This document shows, one piece after another, positions 34,526-43,874 of a stretch of DNA of 64,000 nt. The stretch is taken from assembly GCF_021462265.1 (NCBI RefSeq), contig NZ_JAJONF010000004.1, positions 359,217 to 423,216 on the forward strand, read 5' to 3'. Source of the stretch: Streptomyces shenzhenensis (GTDB lineage Bacteria > Actinomycetota > Actinomycetes > Streptomycetales > Streptomycetaceae). Position 1 is the stretch's first letter; every line of letters begins with the position of its first letter. The notes below the pieces were generated by a model, which was given only the letters and a program-made list of their open reading frames with translations, was not told the origin of the DNA and did not search any database. The position numbers were made by a program, and so were the translations under genes.

Positions 34526-35644
34526 ATGACTGTGTCCGTGGAACCGACCGACCCGACGACCACCGAGAGCGCGTTGCGACCGCACGCCGAGCACGCCTTC
34601 GCCGCCGAACTCGCGGCGCTGGCCGCGCAGGACGACCGGCCGCGTCCGGCCCGCTGGAAGCTGTCGCCGTGGGCGGTGGCCACCTACCTGCTCGGCGGCA
34701 CGCTGCCGGACGGCACGGTGATCTCACCGAAGTACGTCGGCCCGCGCCGCATCGTCGAGGTCGCCGTCACCACTCTCGCCACCGACCGTGCCCTGCTCCT
34801 GCTCGGCGTGCCCGGCACCGCCAAGACCTGGGTGTCCGAGCACCTGGCGGCCGCCGTCAGCGGCGACTCGACCCTGCTGGTGCAGGGCACGGCCGGCACC
34901 CCGGAGGAGGCGATCCGCTACGGCTGGAACTACGCGCAGCTGCTGGCCCACGGCCCGAGCCGGGACGCCCTGGTGCCGAGCCCGGTCATGCGGGCCATGG
35001 CGGAGGGGATGACGGCACGGGTCGAGGAGCTCACCCGGATCCCCGCCGACGTGCAGGACACGCTGATCACCATCCTGTCCGAGAAGACCCTGCCCATCCC
35101 CGAGCTCGGCCAGGAGGTGCAGGCGGTCCGCGGCTTCAACCTGATCGCCACCGCCAACGACCGCGACCGGGGCGTCAACGAGCTCTCCAGCGCCCTGCGC
35201 CGCCGTTTCAACACCGTGGTGCTGCCGCTGCCGGAGAGCCCGGACGCCGAGGTCGACATCGTGGCGCGCCGCGTCGACCAGCTCGGCCGCTCCCTGGACC
35301 TGCCGGCCGTGCCGGACGGCATCCAGGAGATCCGCCGCGTCGTCACCGTCTTCCGCGAGCTGCGCGACGGCGTCACCGCCGACGGCCGCACCAAGCTCAA
35401 GTCGCCGAGCGGCACGCTCTCCACGGCCGAGGCGATCTCCGTCGTCACGGGCGGCCTGGCCCTGGCGGCCCACTTCGGGGACGGCGTGCTGCGGGCCGGC
35501 GACGTCGCGGCCGGCATCCTCGGGGCCGTCGTCCGCGACCCGGCCGCCGACCGGGTCATCTGGCAGGAGTACCTGGAGACGGTCGTCCGCGAGCGGGACG
35601 GCTGGAAGGACTTCTACCGCGCCTGCCGCGAGGTGAGCGCATGA
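34526..35644 (+). CDS. MoxR-type AAA+ ATPase
   Basis: A 372-residue AAA+ ATPase of the MoxR/RavA class, chaperone-like ATPases that work with VWA proteins. Walker A is GVPGTAKTW (94-102). The Walker B region is the divergent VQDTLITILSEKTLPIPE, sensor 1 is FNLIATANDRDRGVNELSSA and the arginine finger region is LRRRFNTVVLP. The ATG at 34526 has GGAGGGGG 8 bp upstream; an earlier GTG (34481) would add 15 residues. It is the first gene of a three-gene operon with ATGA overlaps (ATPase, DUF5682, VWA). Cytosolic. Confidence 0.9.
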   Translation: MTVSVEPTDPTTTESALRPHAEHAFAAELAALAAQDDRPRPARWKLSPWAVATYLLGGTLPDGTVISPKYVGPRRIVEVAVTTLATDRALLLLGVPGTAKTWVSEHLAAAVSGDSTLLVQGTAGTPEEAIRYGWNYAQLLAHGPSRDALVPSPVMRAMAEGMTARVEELTRIPADVQDTLITILSEKTLPIPELGQEVQAVRGFNLIATANDRDRGVNELSSALRRRFNTVVLPLPESPDAEVDIVARRVDQLGRSLDLPAVPDGIQEIRRVVTVFRELRDGVTADGRTKLKSPSGTLSTAEAISVVTGGLALAAHFGDGVLRAGDVAAGILGAVVRDPAADRVIWQEYLETVVRERDGWKDFYRACREVSA

Positions 35645-38043
35645 GCGACGACACACGGTGGCGGCGGTCGCCCGGCCCGGGGCCGCTGCTGCTGGGGATA
35701 CGGCACCACGGACCCGGCTCCGCACGGGCGGTGCGGGCCGCGCTGGAGGCCGCCCGGCCGCGGGCCGTCCTGATCGAGGGGCCGCCCGAGGCCGACGCGC
35801 TGATCCCGCTGGCCGCGGACCCGGAGATGCGGCCACCGGTCGCGCTCCTCGCGCACGCCGTGGACGAGCCCGGCCGCTCGGCGTTCTGGCCGCTCGCCGA
35901 CTTCAGCCCCGAGTGGGTGGCGGTCCGCTGGGCCCTGGAGCACGAGGTCCCGGCCCGCTTCATCGATCTGCCGGCCGCGCACACGCTGGCGTGGGAGAAA
36001 GCGGAGGAGGAAGCGGCCGCGGCCCCCGATACGGCGCCTGATACGGCGGCGCCCGGCACCGAGGCTGACGATCCCGCCGCCGAGCGGCGGATGCGCGTCG
36101 ACCCCCTCGCCGCCCTTGCCGAGGCCGCAGGCTACGACGATCCCGAGCGCTGGTGGGAGGACGTGGTCGAGCACCGGGGCGGAGCCGGGGAGCGGGACGT
36201 GTTCGCGCCGTTCGCCGCGGTGGCGGAGGCGATGGCGGCGCTGCGGGAGGCGTACGGGACCGGGGGCCGCGACCGGGATCCGGCGCGGGAGGCGCACATG
36301 CGCCTTGGGCTGCGGGCGGCACAGCGGGAGTTCGGGGAGCAGATCGCGGTGGTGTGCGGGGCGTGGCACGTGCCGGCGCTGCGCGCGAAGACCACCGTCG
36401 CCGCCGACCGGGAACTGCTGAAGGGGCTGCCCAAGGCAAGGACCGACATGACCTGGGTGCCGTGGACCAACCGCCGGCTGGCGCGGGCGAGCGGATACGG
36501 CGCCGGCATCGACTCGCCGGGCTGGTACGGGCATCTGTTCCGCGCCCCGGACCGCCCGGTGGAGCGCTGGCTCACCAAGGTGGCCGGACTGCTCCGCGAG
36601 GAGGACCGGATCGTCTCCTCGGCCCATGTCATCGAGGCGGTACGGCTCGCCGAGACGCTGGCCGTGATGCGCGGCCGCCCGCTGCCCGGCCTCGGTGAGA
36701 TGACCGACGCGGTGCGGGCGGTGCTGTGCGAGGGCTCGGACGTCCCGCTGGCGCTGGTGCACGACCGGCTGGTGGTCGGAGACGTGCTGGGGGAGGTACC
36801 GGAGGCGGCGCCCGCGGTGCCGCTGCAGCGGGACCTGGGCCGGGAGCAGCGCCGGCTCAGGCTCAAGCCGGAGGCGCTGGAGCGGGAGCTGGAGCTCGAC
36901 CTGCGCAAGGAGACCGACGCCGGGCGCAGCCGGCTGCTGCACCGGCTGCGGCTGCTCGGCGTCGGCTGGGGTGAGCCGGTGCGGTCGCGGGGGAGCACGG
37001 GCACGTTCCGGGAGACGTGGCGGCTGCGCTGGGAGCCGGAGCTGTCGGTGCGGGTGGCCGAGGCCGGGGTGTGGGGGACGACCGTCGAAGGCGCGGCGAC
37101 GGCCAGGGCCGAGGCCGACGCCGCGCACGCGGGCGCCCTCGCCGATGTCACCGGGCTCGCCGAGCACTGCCTGCTCGCCGGGCTGCCGGACGCGCTGCCG
37201 GTGGTGATGCGGGCGCTCGCCGACCGGGCGGCGCTGGACACGGACGTCGGCCATCTCGCCCAGGCCCTGCCGGCCCTGGCCCGCGCCCTGCGCTACGGCG
37301 ATGTCCGCGGCACCGACACCCGGGCGCTCGCGGAGGTCGCCGCGGGCCTCGCCGAGCGGGTCTTCGTCGGCCTCCCGCCGGCCTGCGCCGCCCTCGACGC
37401 GGAGGCGGCCGAGGAGATGCGCGGTCATGTGGACGCGGTGCACACGGCGGTGGGACTGCTGGGCGAGCCGGCCACCGAGGGCGAGCCAGGTCACCGTGAC
37501 CTCCGTCGGCGCTGGCGGGCCGTGCTGCGCGTGCTGGCCGGGCGGGACAGCGTGCCCGGGGTGCTGCGGGGCCGGGCCGTGCGGATCCTGCTGGACGAGG
37601 GGGAGCTGGGGGCACCGGAGGCGGCCCGGCTGATGGGGCTGGCGCTCTCACCGGGGACACCGCCGGCGGACGCGGCCGCCTGGATCGAGGGGTTCGTCGG
37701 CGGGAGCGGCGGAGGCGGGATGCTGCTGGTGCACGACGAGCGGCTGCTCGGCCTGGTCGACGCCTGGCTGACCGGGGTGCCGGCGGCGGCGTTCACGGAC
37801 GTGCTGCCGCTGCTGCGGCGGACGTTCTCGGTGTACGAGCCGGGGGTGCGCCGGACGATCGGTGAACTGGTGCGCCGTGGCCCGGGGGAGCGGCTCCAGG
37901 GGGCTGGACCGGCCGGGGTGACACCGGGTTTCGACGCCGAGGCGGACACCGGGCGCGCCGACGCGGTACTGCCCGTGCTGCGCCTCCTGCTCGGCCTCGA
38001 CGAGACGGAACCTGACAACGACCTGGTGGGGGCGGGGAGATGA
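35641..38043 (+). CDS. DUF5682 family protein
   Basis: An 800-residue soluble protein of the DUF5682 family. The N-terminus has the characteristic LLLGIRHHGPGSARAVRAAL and VLIEGPPEADALIPLAAD, resembling the TraB/ChaN-like EGxxE pattern. WVPWTNRRLA lies in the middle and long helical stretches after 400. No ATPase or nuclease motif is seen. It overlaps both neighbours by 4 bp, so it is made stoichiometrically with the MoxR ATPase and VWA protein and is probably the client or effector of that pair. The family's biochemical role is, to my knowledge, undetermined. Confidence 0.85.
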   Translation: MSDDTRWRRSPGPGPLLLGIRHHGPGSARAVRAALEAARPRAVLIEGPPEADALIPLAADPEMRPPVALLAHAVDEPGRSAFWPLADFSPEWVAVRWALEHEVPARFIDLPAAHTLAWEKAEEEAAAAPDTAPDTAAPGTEADDPAAERRMRVDPLAALAEAAGYDDPERWWEDVVEHRGGAGERDVFAPFAAVAEAMAALREAYGTGGRDRDPAREAHMRLGLRAAQREFGEQIAVVCGAWHVPALRAKTTVAADRELLKGLPKARTDMTWVPWTNRRLARASGYGAGIDSPGWYGHLFRAPDRPVERWLTKVAGLLREEDRIVSSAHVIEAVRLAETLAVMRGRPLPGLGEMTDAVRAVLCEGSDVPLALVHDRLVVGDVLGEVPEAAPAVPLQRDLGREQRRLRLKPEALERELELDLRKETDAGRSRLLHRLRLLGVGWGEPVRSRGSTGTFRETWRLRWEPELSVRVAEAGVWGTTVEGAATARAEADAAHAGALADVTGLAEHCLLAGLPDALPVVMRALADRAALDTDVGHLAQALPALARALRYGDVRGTDTRALAEVAAGLAERVFVGLPPACAALDAEAAEEMRGHVDAVHTAVGLLGEPATEGEPGHRDLRRRWRAVLRVLAGRDSVPGVLRGRAVRILLDEGELGAPEAARLMGLALSPGTPPADAAAWIEGFVGGSGGGGMLLVHDERLLGLVDAWLTGVPAAAFTDVLPLLRRTFSVYEPGVRRTIGELVRRGPGERLQGAGPAGVTPGFDAEADTGRADAVLPVLRLLLGLDETEPDNDLVGAGR

Positions 38044-39317
38044 CCACGATGGACACAGGCACAGGCACCGCCACGGATACAGACACCGCCACAGGTACTG
38101 GCCCAGGCACAGGCACAGGCACGGACACGACGGCCGCCGGTGCGGGTGCGGGTGCCGGTGTCGGTGTCGGTGATCCCGCGCTGGAGCGGCTGCGGCGGTG
38201 GCGGCTGGTGCTGGGGGGCGAGGCCGCCGACGGCACCGGGTGCGCGCTGTCGGGGCGGGACGCGGCGATGGACGGCACGCTGACCGCCCTGTACGGGAAG
38301 GGCGACAGACCGCAGACGGGGCGGGAGCGCTCGGCGGGGCTCGGGGCGTCTGCGCCGTCGGTGGCGCGCTGGCTCGGCGACATCCGGACGTACTTCCCGT
38401 CCTCCGTCGTCCAGGTCATGCAGCGGGACGCCATCGACCGGCTCGGGCTCGCCTCGCTGCTGCTCGAACCGGAGATGCTGGAGGCGGTCGAGGCGGACGT
38501 GCACCTGGTCGGCACCCTGCTCTCCCTCAACAAGGCGATGCCGGAGACCACGAAGGAGACGGCACGGGCGGTCGTCCGCAAGGTCGTCGAGGACCTGGAG
38601 AAGCGGCTGGCCACCCGCACCCGGGCCACCCTGACCGGCGCCCTCGACCGCAGCGCCCGCGTCAACCGGCCGCGCCACCACGACATCGACTGGAACCGCA
38701 CCATCGCGGCCAACCTCAGGCACTACCTGCCCGAGTACCGGACGATCGTGCCCCAGCGGCTCATCGGGTACGGACGGGCGTCGCAGTCGGTGAAGAAGGA
38801 GGTGGTGCTCTGCATCGACCAGTCCGGGTCCATGGCCGCGTCGGTGGTGTACGCCTCGGTGTTCGGGGCGGTGCTGGCGTCCATGCGGTCGATCGACACC
38901 CGGCTCGTCGTCTTCGACACCGCGGTGGTCGACCTCACCGACCAGCTCGACGACCCGGTGGACGTCCTGTTCGGCACCCAGCTCGGCGGCGGTACGGACA
39001 TCAACCGGGCGCTGGCGTACTGCCAGTCGCAGATCACCCGGCCGGCGGAGACCGTCGTCGTCCTCATCAGCGACCTCTACGAGGGCGGCATACGCAACGA
39101 GATGCTGAAGCGGGTCGCGGCGATGAAGGCGGCGGGGGTGCAGTTCGTGGCGCTGCTGGCGCTGTCCGACGAGGGGGCCCCGGCGTACGACCGGGAGCAC
39201 GCGGCCGCGCTCGCCGCGCTGGGAGCACCGGCGTTCGCGTGCACGCCGGACCTCTTCCCCGAGGTGATGGCGGCGGCCATCGAGAAGCGGCCGATTCCGG
39301 TGCCGGACACTCTGTGA
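38040..39317 (+). CDS. VWA domain protein (MoxR partner)
   Basis: A 425-residue protein. The first ~40 residues are an odd Thr/Gly/Asp/Ala low-complexity run encoded by ACAGGCAC-type hexamer repeats. The middle part is helical. The VWA domain starts at about 253 with the MIDAS motif Asp260-x-Ser262-x-Ser264 in VVLCIDQSGSMAASV, the MIDAS Thr in GGGTDINRAL and Asp in VVLISDLYEGG. MoxR-VWA pairs assemble or remodel other proteins using bound divalent metal. Start ATG overlaps the DUF5682 stop. The operon seems to end here. Confidence 0.9.
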   Translation: MTTMDTGTGTATDTDTATGTGPGTGTGTDTTAAGAGAGAGVGVGDPALERLRRWRLVLGGEAADGTGCALSGRDAAMDGTLTALYGKGDRPQTGRERSAGLGASAPSVARWLGDIRTYFPSSVVQVMQRDAIDRLGLASLLLEPEMLEAVEADVHLVGTLLSLNKAMPETTKETARAVVRKVVEDLEKRLATRTRATLTGALDRSARVNRPRHHDIDWNRTIAANLRHYLPEYRTIVPQRLIGYGRASQSVKKEVVLCIDQSGSMAASVVYASVFGAVLASMRSIDTRLVVFDTAVVDLTDQLDDPVDVLFGTQLGGGTDINRALAYCQSQITRPAETVVVLISDLYEGGIRNEMLKRVAAMKAAGVQFVALLALSDEGAPAYDREHAAALAALGAPAFACTPDLFPEVMAAAIEKRPIPVPDTL

Positions 39318-39521
39318 TGACCGTGTCCGGGGGGTGACTTGTCGACTCGGCGATGTCTGCCACGGCCGTCAAAACGGACATGACTACCCATCGGTAACGG
39401 GGGGCTTGCGCAACCTCGGGAGTGCCGTGCGAGGATCGCAGTCTCCACTGGTCTTTCACCGGCCTTCACGCCGTTGGGCCACTTCTGCTCTGTTCCGCCG
39501 CACGGGAGGATCCTCCCCGTC

Positions 39522-40457
39522 TTGACCTCGCCAGCAGTTCTGCCCGGTGTGGCCGTGCGCGTGTCGCGTACGGCGCCGGGACGGCGTGCGCTGCAACTGG
39601 CGCTGCTGGTCGGCGGACTGCTCGCGCTCGGCTTTTTCTGCGGGCAGCGGGCGCAGGCGGCCGAAGGGGCGACGCCTCCGTCGCTGACGTCGGTCGTGAC
39701 GCAGAAGATGCCGTTGCGGGACGTGGTGACGCCTCATCGGATGCCGGGGGCGGCTCGGAAGCCCGTCACCGAGGCCGTACCGGTGGTGGACGGCGTCGAC
39801 GAGGTCGTCCGGTCCGTGTCCGGCACGGTGGGTGACACGGTGACCGCGACCACGGCGGTGACCGAGACGGTGGCCGAGACAGTCACCGAGACGGTGATCT
39901 CTCCCGTCGCCTCGGCCCTGACCGAGACGCTCGCCGAGACGGTGCGGCAGGTGACGGAGCTGCCCGCCCTGCCGGTGGTGCAGGTGCCGGGGCTTCCCGT
40001 CGTCTCCGAGCCGCCGGTCGTGTCGATCCCGGCACCGGTGACGCCGGTGCCCGGCCCCGCGCCGGGCCAGGCGCAGCCGCGGACACCGGTCACGCACGAG
40101 ACCGGGCACGAGACGTCCGGTACGGATCCGGTGACGAAAGCGGCGGCGGCCACCGCCGTGTCGTACGGGCCGCGGATCACCGGCGCCGTGACCTTCACGT
40201 CCGGCAGGGTGACGCCCGCCGGCGGCCACCGTGCCGCCCGCGCCGTCGGCGCTCCCGCCCACCCGGCGCCCACCGGCGCCCCGGACGGCGCGCCGGGCAA
40301 GTCGGCGGTCGACGGCAACCCCTCCCAGCACGGTGACGCGCACGCCGTGACCTTCGCCGGCCGGGCGCCGGTCAGGCTCGTGTCCGGTGCCGCGGCGCAT
40401 CCCGACGCGGCCGGGACCCGGGACAGGTACCGGGACATCCCGGTCTTCCCCGGCTAG
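39522..40457 (+). CDS. Secreted or membrane-attached hypothetical protein
   Basis: About 311 residues. A basic N-terminus and one hydrophobic segment (ALQLALLVGGLLALGFFCGQ, then RAQAAEG) form a signal peptide or anchor. The rest is a Thr/Val/Pro-rich low-complexity region with TET-VAET-TET type repeats (about 110-155) and a Pro-rich part, ending in RDRYRDIPVFPG. The TTG at 39522 is taken as start because GGAGG lies 11 bp upstream; the ATG at 39474 lacks one. No enzymatic domain is seen. It could be a wall-associated structural protein. Confidence 0.65.
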   Translation: MTSPAVLPGVAVRVSRTAPGRRALQLALLVGGLLALGFFCGQRAQAAEGATPPSLTSVVTQKMPLRDVVTPHRMPGAARKPVTEAVPVVDGVDEVVRSVSGTVGDTVTATTAVTETVAETVTETVISPVASALTETLAETVRQVTELPALPVVQVPGLPVVSEPPVVSIPAPVTPVPGPAPGQAQPRTPVTHETGHETSGTDPVTKAAAATAVSYGPRITGAVTFTSGRVTPAGGHRAARAVGAPAHPAPTGAPDGAPGKSAVDGNPSQHGDAHAVTFAGRAPVRLVSGAAAHPDAAGTRDRYRDIPVFPG

Positions 40458-40690
40458 GACCGGCGGCCACCTTCCCCGCCACAGACCTGTCGCGCGGGGG
40501 CGGAACAGGTCTGCCCGTCCGTCCGGACCCTTGCGGATCCCCCTCCTGGTCTCCGTGAGCCCGCCTCGGTTTCCCTGCCGAGCGCTCCGGGCGGCGATGT
40601 CCCCAGCCGCGCTTCCGGCCTCACCGGAAGCTCTCCCGGCTCCGTATGCGCGTGGTGAACGCGCCGGAGCCCCGAAGGACTGACGCACGC

Positions 40691-41074
40691 ATGAACGAGT
40701 ACATCGGCCGTTCCATGGTCACAGCCGCCGGCGGAAGCTGGGCGTGGGCGTTCGGCCGGCCCGCGGCGGCCGACGCCGAACAGCAGCCTCCCGTGTCGAG
40801 CCGGGCGGCCCGGATCCGCGGTGCCCAGGCCATCCAGGGCGCCCGTGCGGCCCGCGCCGCGGCGGCCACGGCCAGGGCGCAGGCCACCGCACGGGCGCAC
40901 GCCCAGGCCCTCCAGAACCGCGCGGCGACCATGCTCACGGACACCGCACCCGGCCACTTCCCCTTCCCCGCGCCCTTCCCTGCGCCGTCCCCCGAGCCGT
41001 CCCCCGCGCTGTCCTCCGCGCCGTCCCCTTCGGCCGTTTCTCCCATGGCCCCGGAGGCCGGCCGCGGGGCGTAG
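40691..41074 (+). CDS. Hypothetical Ala/Pro-rich protein
   Basis: A 127-residue protein. MNEYIGRSMVTAAGGSWAWA is followed by an Ala/Arg/Gln helix (ARAAAATARAQATARAHAQA) and a C-terminal Pro/Ser-Phe repeat (FPAPFPAPSPEPSP). Conserved-looking sequence is limited to the first 50 residues. The opposite strand is also open, so the call rests on codon bias and the terminator downstream. No function can be assigned. Confidence 0.5.
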   Translation: MNEYIGRSMVTAAGGSWAWAFGRPAAADAEQQPPVSSRAARIRGAQAIQGARAARAAAATARAQATARAHAQALQNRAATMLTDTAPGHFPFPAPFPAPSPEPSPALSSAPSPSAVSPMAPEAGRGA

Positions 41075-41232
41075 TGCCTGGCTGACCGGCTTTCTGCGAC
41101 TCCGTGGGTGGCCCGGTGCGGGCGGCCGAATGCCGTCGGTCCGTCCGGCCGGGATCCCACGGTTCGGGCCGGCCGTACCCCGAGGGGCGGGGTGCGGCCG
41201 CCCGGCCCGAGGACCGTGGATCCTCGGGACCT

Positions 41233-41270
41233 GAGGCCTCACCGGGCCAACCCCAGCCCGGTGAGGCCTC
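41233..41270 (+). terminator. Terminator upstream of sucC
   Basis: Perfect 15-bp stem, GAGGCCTCACCGGGC (41233-41247) and its inverse (41256-41270), with an 8-base loop. It insulates the suc operon from upstream transcription. Confidence 0.88.
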
Positions 41271-41387
41271 GCGCTTTGCCCGCAAGGCGGCACGCCGTGC
41301 CACCAGAACCACGGATTCCCGGCATCATGTGACAGGTATCACCGCTCAGGTGTGACTCCCGATTTAGAGACCCTCAGCGAGCGGCGA

Positions 41388-41393
41388 TAATCT
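41388..41393 (+). promoter_or_regulatory. Putative -10 of sucCD
   Basis: TAATCT preceded by GA lies 131 bp before the sucC GTG. TTAGAG 18 bp further upstream is a weak -35. Confidence 0.4.
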
Positions 41394-41524
41394 GCGAGAC
41401 GGACATGCCGCGCGCTCGGACACCGTGTGCGCCCCCCTTGTGACACATGCGGACGTCACGTTGCCCTTCGCGGCACGCCCACGCATCCAACGAACCGCGA
41501 GATCACTGATAGGGACGGAAGCGC

Positions 41525-42703
41525 GTGGACCTGTTCGAGTACCAGGCGAGGGACCTCTTCGCCAAGCACGATGTACCGGTGCTGGCCGGTGAAGTCATCG
41601 ACACGCCTGAGGCGGCGCGCGAGATCACCGAGCGGCTGGGCGGCAAGTCCGTCGTCAAGGCGCAGGTGAAGGTCGGTGGTCGCGGCAAGGCCGGTGGCGT
41701 CAAGCTGGCCGCCTCCGCGGACGAGGCCGTCGCCCGTGCGACGGACATCCTCGGCATGGACATCAAGGGCCACACGGTCCACAAGGTGATGATCGCCGAG
41801 ACCGCCCCGGAGATCCTCGAGGAGTACTACGTCTCCTTCCTCCTCGACCGTGCCAACCGCACCTTCCTCTCCATCGCCTCCGTCGAGGGCGGCATGGAGA
41901 TCGAGGAGGTCGCGGCCACCCGCCCCGAGGCCGTCGCCCAGACCCCGATCAACGCGATCGACGGTGTGGACCTGGCCAAGGCCAAGGAGATCGTCGCCGC
42001 GGCGAAGTTCCCGGCCGAGGTCGCCGACAAGGTCGCCGACGTCCTGGTCAGGCTGTGGGACACCTTCGTCAAGTCGGACGCCCTCCTCGTCGAGGTCAAC
42101 CCGCTCGCGAAGGTCGCCTCCGGTGACGTCATCGCGCTCGACGGCAAGGTGTCGCTGGACGACAACGCCGAGTTCCGTCACGACTGGGACGAGCTGCACG
42201 ACAAGGCCGCGGCCAACCCGCTCGAGGCCGCCGCCAAGGAGAAGAACCTCAACTACGTCAAGCTCGACGGCGAGGTCGGCATCATCGGCAACGGCGCCGG
42301 TCTCGTCATGAGCACCCTGGACGTCGTCGCGTACGCCGGTGAGAAGCACGGTGGTGTCAAGCCCGCCAACTTCCTCGACATCGGCGGCGGCGCCTCCGCC
42401 CAGGTCATGGCCAACGGCCTGGAGATCATCCTGGGCGACCCGGACGTCAAGTCCGTGTTCGTGAACGTCTTCGGTGGCATCACCGCCTGCGACGAGGTCG
42501 CCAACGGCATCGTGCAGGCCCTGAAGCTCCTGGAGGACCGCGGCGAGGACGTTACCAAGCCGCTCGTGGTCCGTCTCGACGGCAACAACGCCGAGCTGGG
42601 CCGACAGATCCTCACGGACGCCAACCACCCGCTGGTGCAGCGCGTCGACACCATGGACGGCGCGGCCGACAAGGCCGCCGAGCTGGCCCACGCCGCCAAG
42701 TAA
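41525..42703 (+). CDS. sucC: Succinyl-CoA synthetase beta subunit
   Basis: A 392-residue ADP/GDP-forming succinate-CoA ligase beta chain, the TCA-cycle step giving succinate and a nucleoside triphosphate. The N-terminal ATP-grasp domain shows [20 protein letters not shown] and [18 protein letters not shown]. The C-terminal ligase domain has [29 protein letters not shown] and [17 protein letters not shown]. The start is the GTG at 41525 with GGGACGGA before it. sucD follows 27 bp downstream with its own ribosome site, giving an alpha2beta2 or alpha-beta enzyme. Confidence 0.97.
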   Translation: MDLFEYQARDLFAKHDVPVLAGEVIDTPEAAREITERLGGKSVVKAQVKVGGRGKAGGVKLAASADEAVARATDILGMDIKGHTVHKVMIAETAPEILEEYYVSFLLDRANRTFLSIASVEGGMEIEEVAATRPEAVAQTPINAIDGVDLAKAKEIVAAAKFPAEVADKVADVLVRLWDTFVKSDALLVEVNPLAKVASGDVIALDGKVSLDDNAEFRHDWDELHDKAAANPLEAAAKEKNLNYVKLDGEVGIIGNGAGLVMSTLDVVAYAGEKHGGVKPANFLDIGGGASAQVMANGLEIILGDPDVKSVFVNVFGGITACDEVANGIVQALKLLEDRGEDVTKPLVVRLDGNNAELGRQILTDANHPLVQRVDTMDGAADKAAELAHAAK

Positions 42704-42730
42704 GCACTCAGGACGAGGACACAACACACC

Positions 42731-43615
42731 ATGGCTATCTGGCTCAACAAGGACAGCAAGGTCATCGTCCAGGGCATGACCGGCGCCACTGGCATGAAGC
42801 ACACCAAGCTCATGCTGGCGGACGGCACCAACGTCGTGGGCGGCGTCAACCCGCGCAAGGCCGGTCAGAAGGTCGACTTCGACGGCACCGAGGTACCGGT
42901 CTTCGGCACCGTCAAGGAGGCCATCGAGGCCACCGGCGCCAACGTCTCGGTCATCTTCGTGCCGGAGAAGTTCACCAAGGACGCGGTCGTCGAGGCCATC
43001 GACGCCGAGATCCCGCTGGCCGTCGTGATCACCGAGGGCATCGCCGTGCACGACTCGGCGTCGTTCTGGGCGTACGCCGGCAAGAAGGGCAACAAGACCC
43101 GGATCATCGGCCCGAACTGCCCCGGCATCATCACCGTCGGCCAGTCCAACGTCGGCATCATCCCGGGCGACATCACCAAGCCGGGCCGTATCGGCCTGGT
43201 CTCGAAGTCCGGCACGCTGACGTACCAGATGATGTACGAGCTGCGTGACATCGGCTTCTCGACCGCCGTCGGCATCGGTGGCGACCCGATCATCGGCACC
43301 ACCCACATCGACGCGCTCGCCGCGTTCGAGGCGGACCCCGACACCGACCTGATCGTCATGATCGGTGAGATCGGCGGCGACGCCGAGGAGCGGGCCGCGG
43401 ACTTCATCGCGAAGAACGTGACCAAGCCGGTCGTCGGCTACGTCGCGGGCTTCACCGCGCCGGAGGGCAAGACCATGGGTCACGCCGGCGCCATCGTCTC
43501 CGGTTCGTCGGGCACGGCCCAGGCGAAGAAGGAGGCCCTGGAGGCCGCGGGCGTCAAGGTCGGCAAGACGCCGACCGAGACGGCGAAGCTGGCGCGCGAG
43601 ATCCTCGCCGGCTGA
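42731..43615 (+). CDS. sucD: Succinyl-CoA synthetase alpha subunit
   Basis: A 294-residue partner of SucC. The CoA-binding Rossmann domain begins [20 protein letters not shown]. The phosphohistidine loop is [20 protein letters not shown], whose His is phosphorylated during turnover. [20 protein letters not shown] and [14 protein letters not shown] complete the family pattern. Length is normal. A strong terminator follows 16 bp after the stop. Confidence 0.97.
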   Translation: MAIWLNKDSKVIVQGMTGATGMKHTKLMLADGTNVVGGVNPRKAGQKVDFDGTEVPVFGTVKEAIEATGANVSVIFVPEKFTKDAVVEAIDAEIPLAVVITEGIAVHDSASFWAYAGKKGNKTRIIGPNCPGIITVGQSNVGIIPGDITKPGRIGLVSKSGTLTYQMMYELRDIGFSTAVGIGGDPIIGTTHIDALAAFEADPDTDLIVMIGEIGGDAEERAADFIAKNVTKPVVGYVAGFTAPEGKTMGHAGAIVSGSSGTAQAKKEALEAAGVKVGKTPTETAKLAREILAG

Positions 43616-43631
43616 GCAACCGCGTGACTGT

Positions 43632-43676
43632 ACGCCGGTAGGCCCGTTCCCGGGGCGGGGGTGGGCCTACCGGCGT
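43632..43676. terminator. Terminator of sucCD
   Basis: Perfect 14-bp stem, ACGCCGGTAGGCCC (43632-43645) and GGGCCTACCGGCGT (43663-43676), followed by TTCG. The 200 bp after it contain a short duplicated GCAGCCGGCGCC segment (about 43712 and 43744) but no gene. Confidence 0.9.
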
Positions 43677-43874
43677 TTCGCCTGCCCGCACCGGCGGGGT
43701 GCCGCGGCTGTGCAGCCGGCGCCGGTGCGGTGCCCCGTAAGGCAGCCGGCGCCAGTGCAGCGACCCGTGAGGGGTGCGGGGCTGAATCGATCCCCGGCCG
43801 CGCCGCGTGGGGGTGAGCAACCCCCGCCCAGCAAACCCCGGCCAGTACCCCCAGCCCACCCGCCGCCGAACCCA

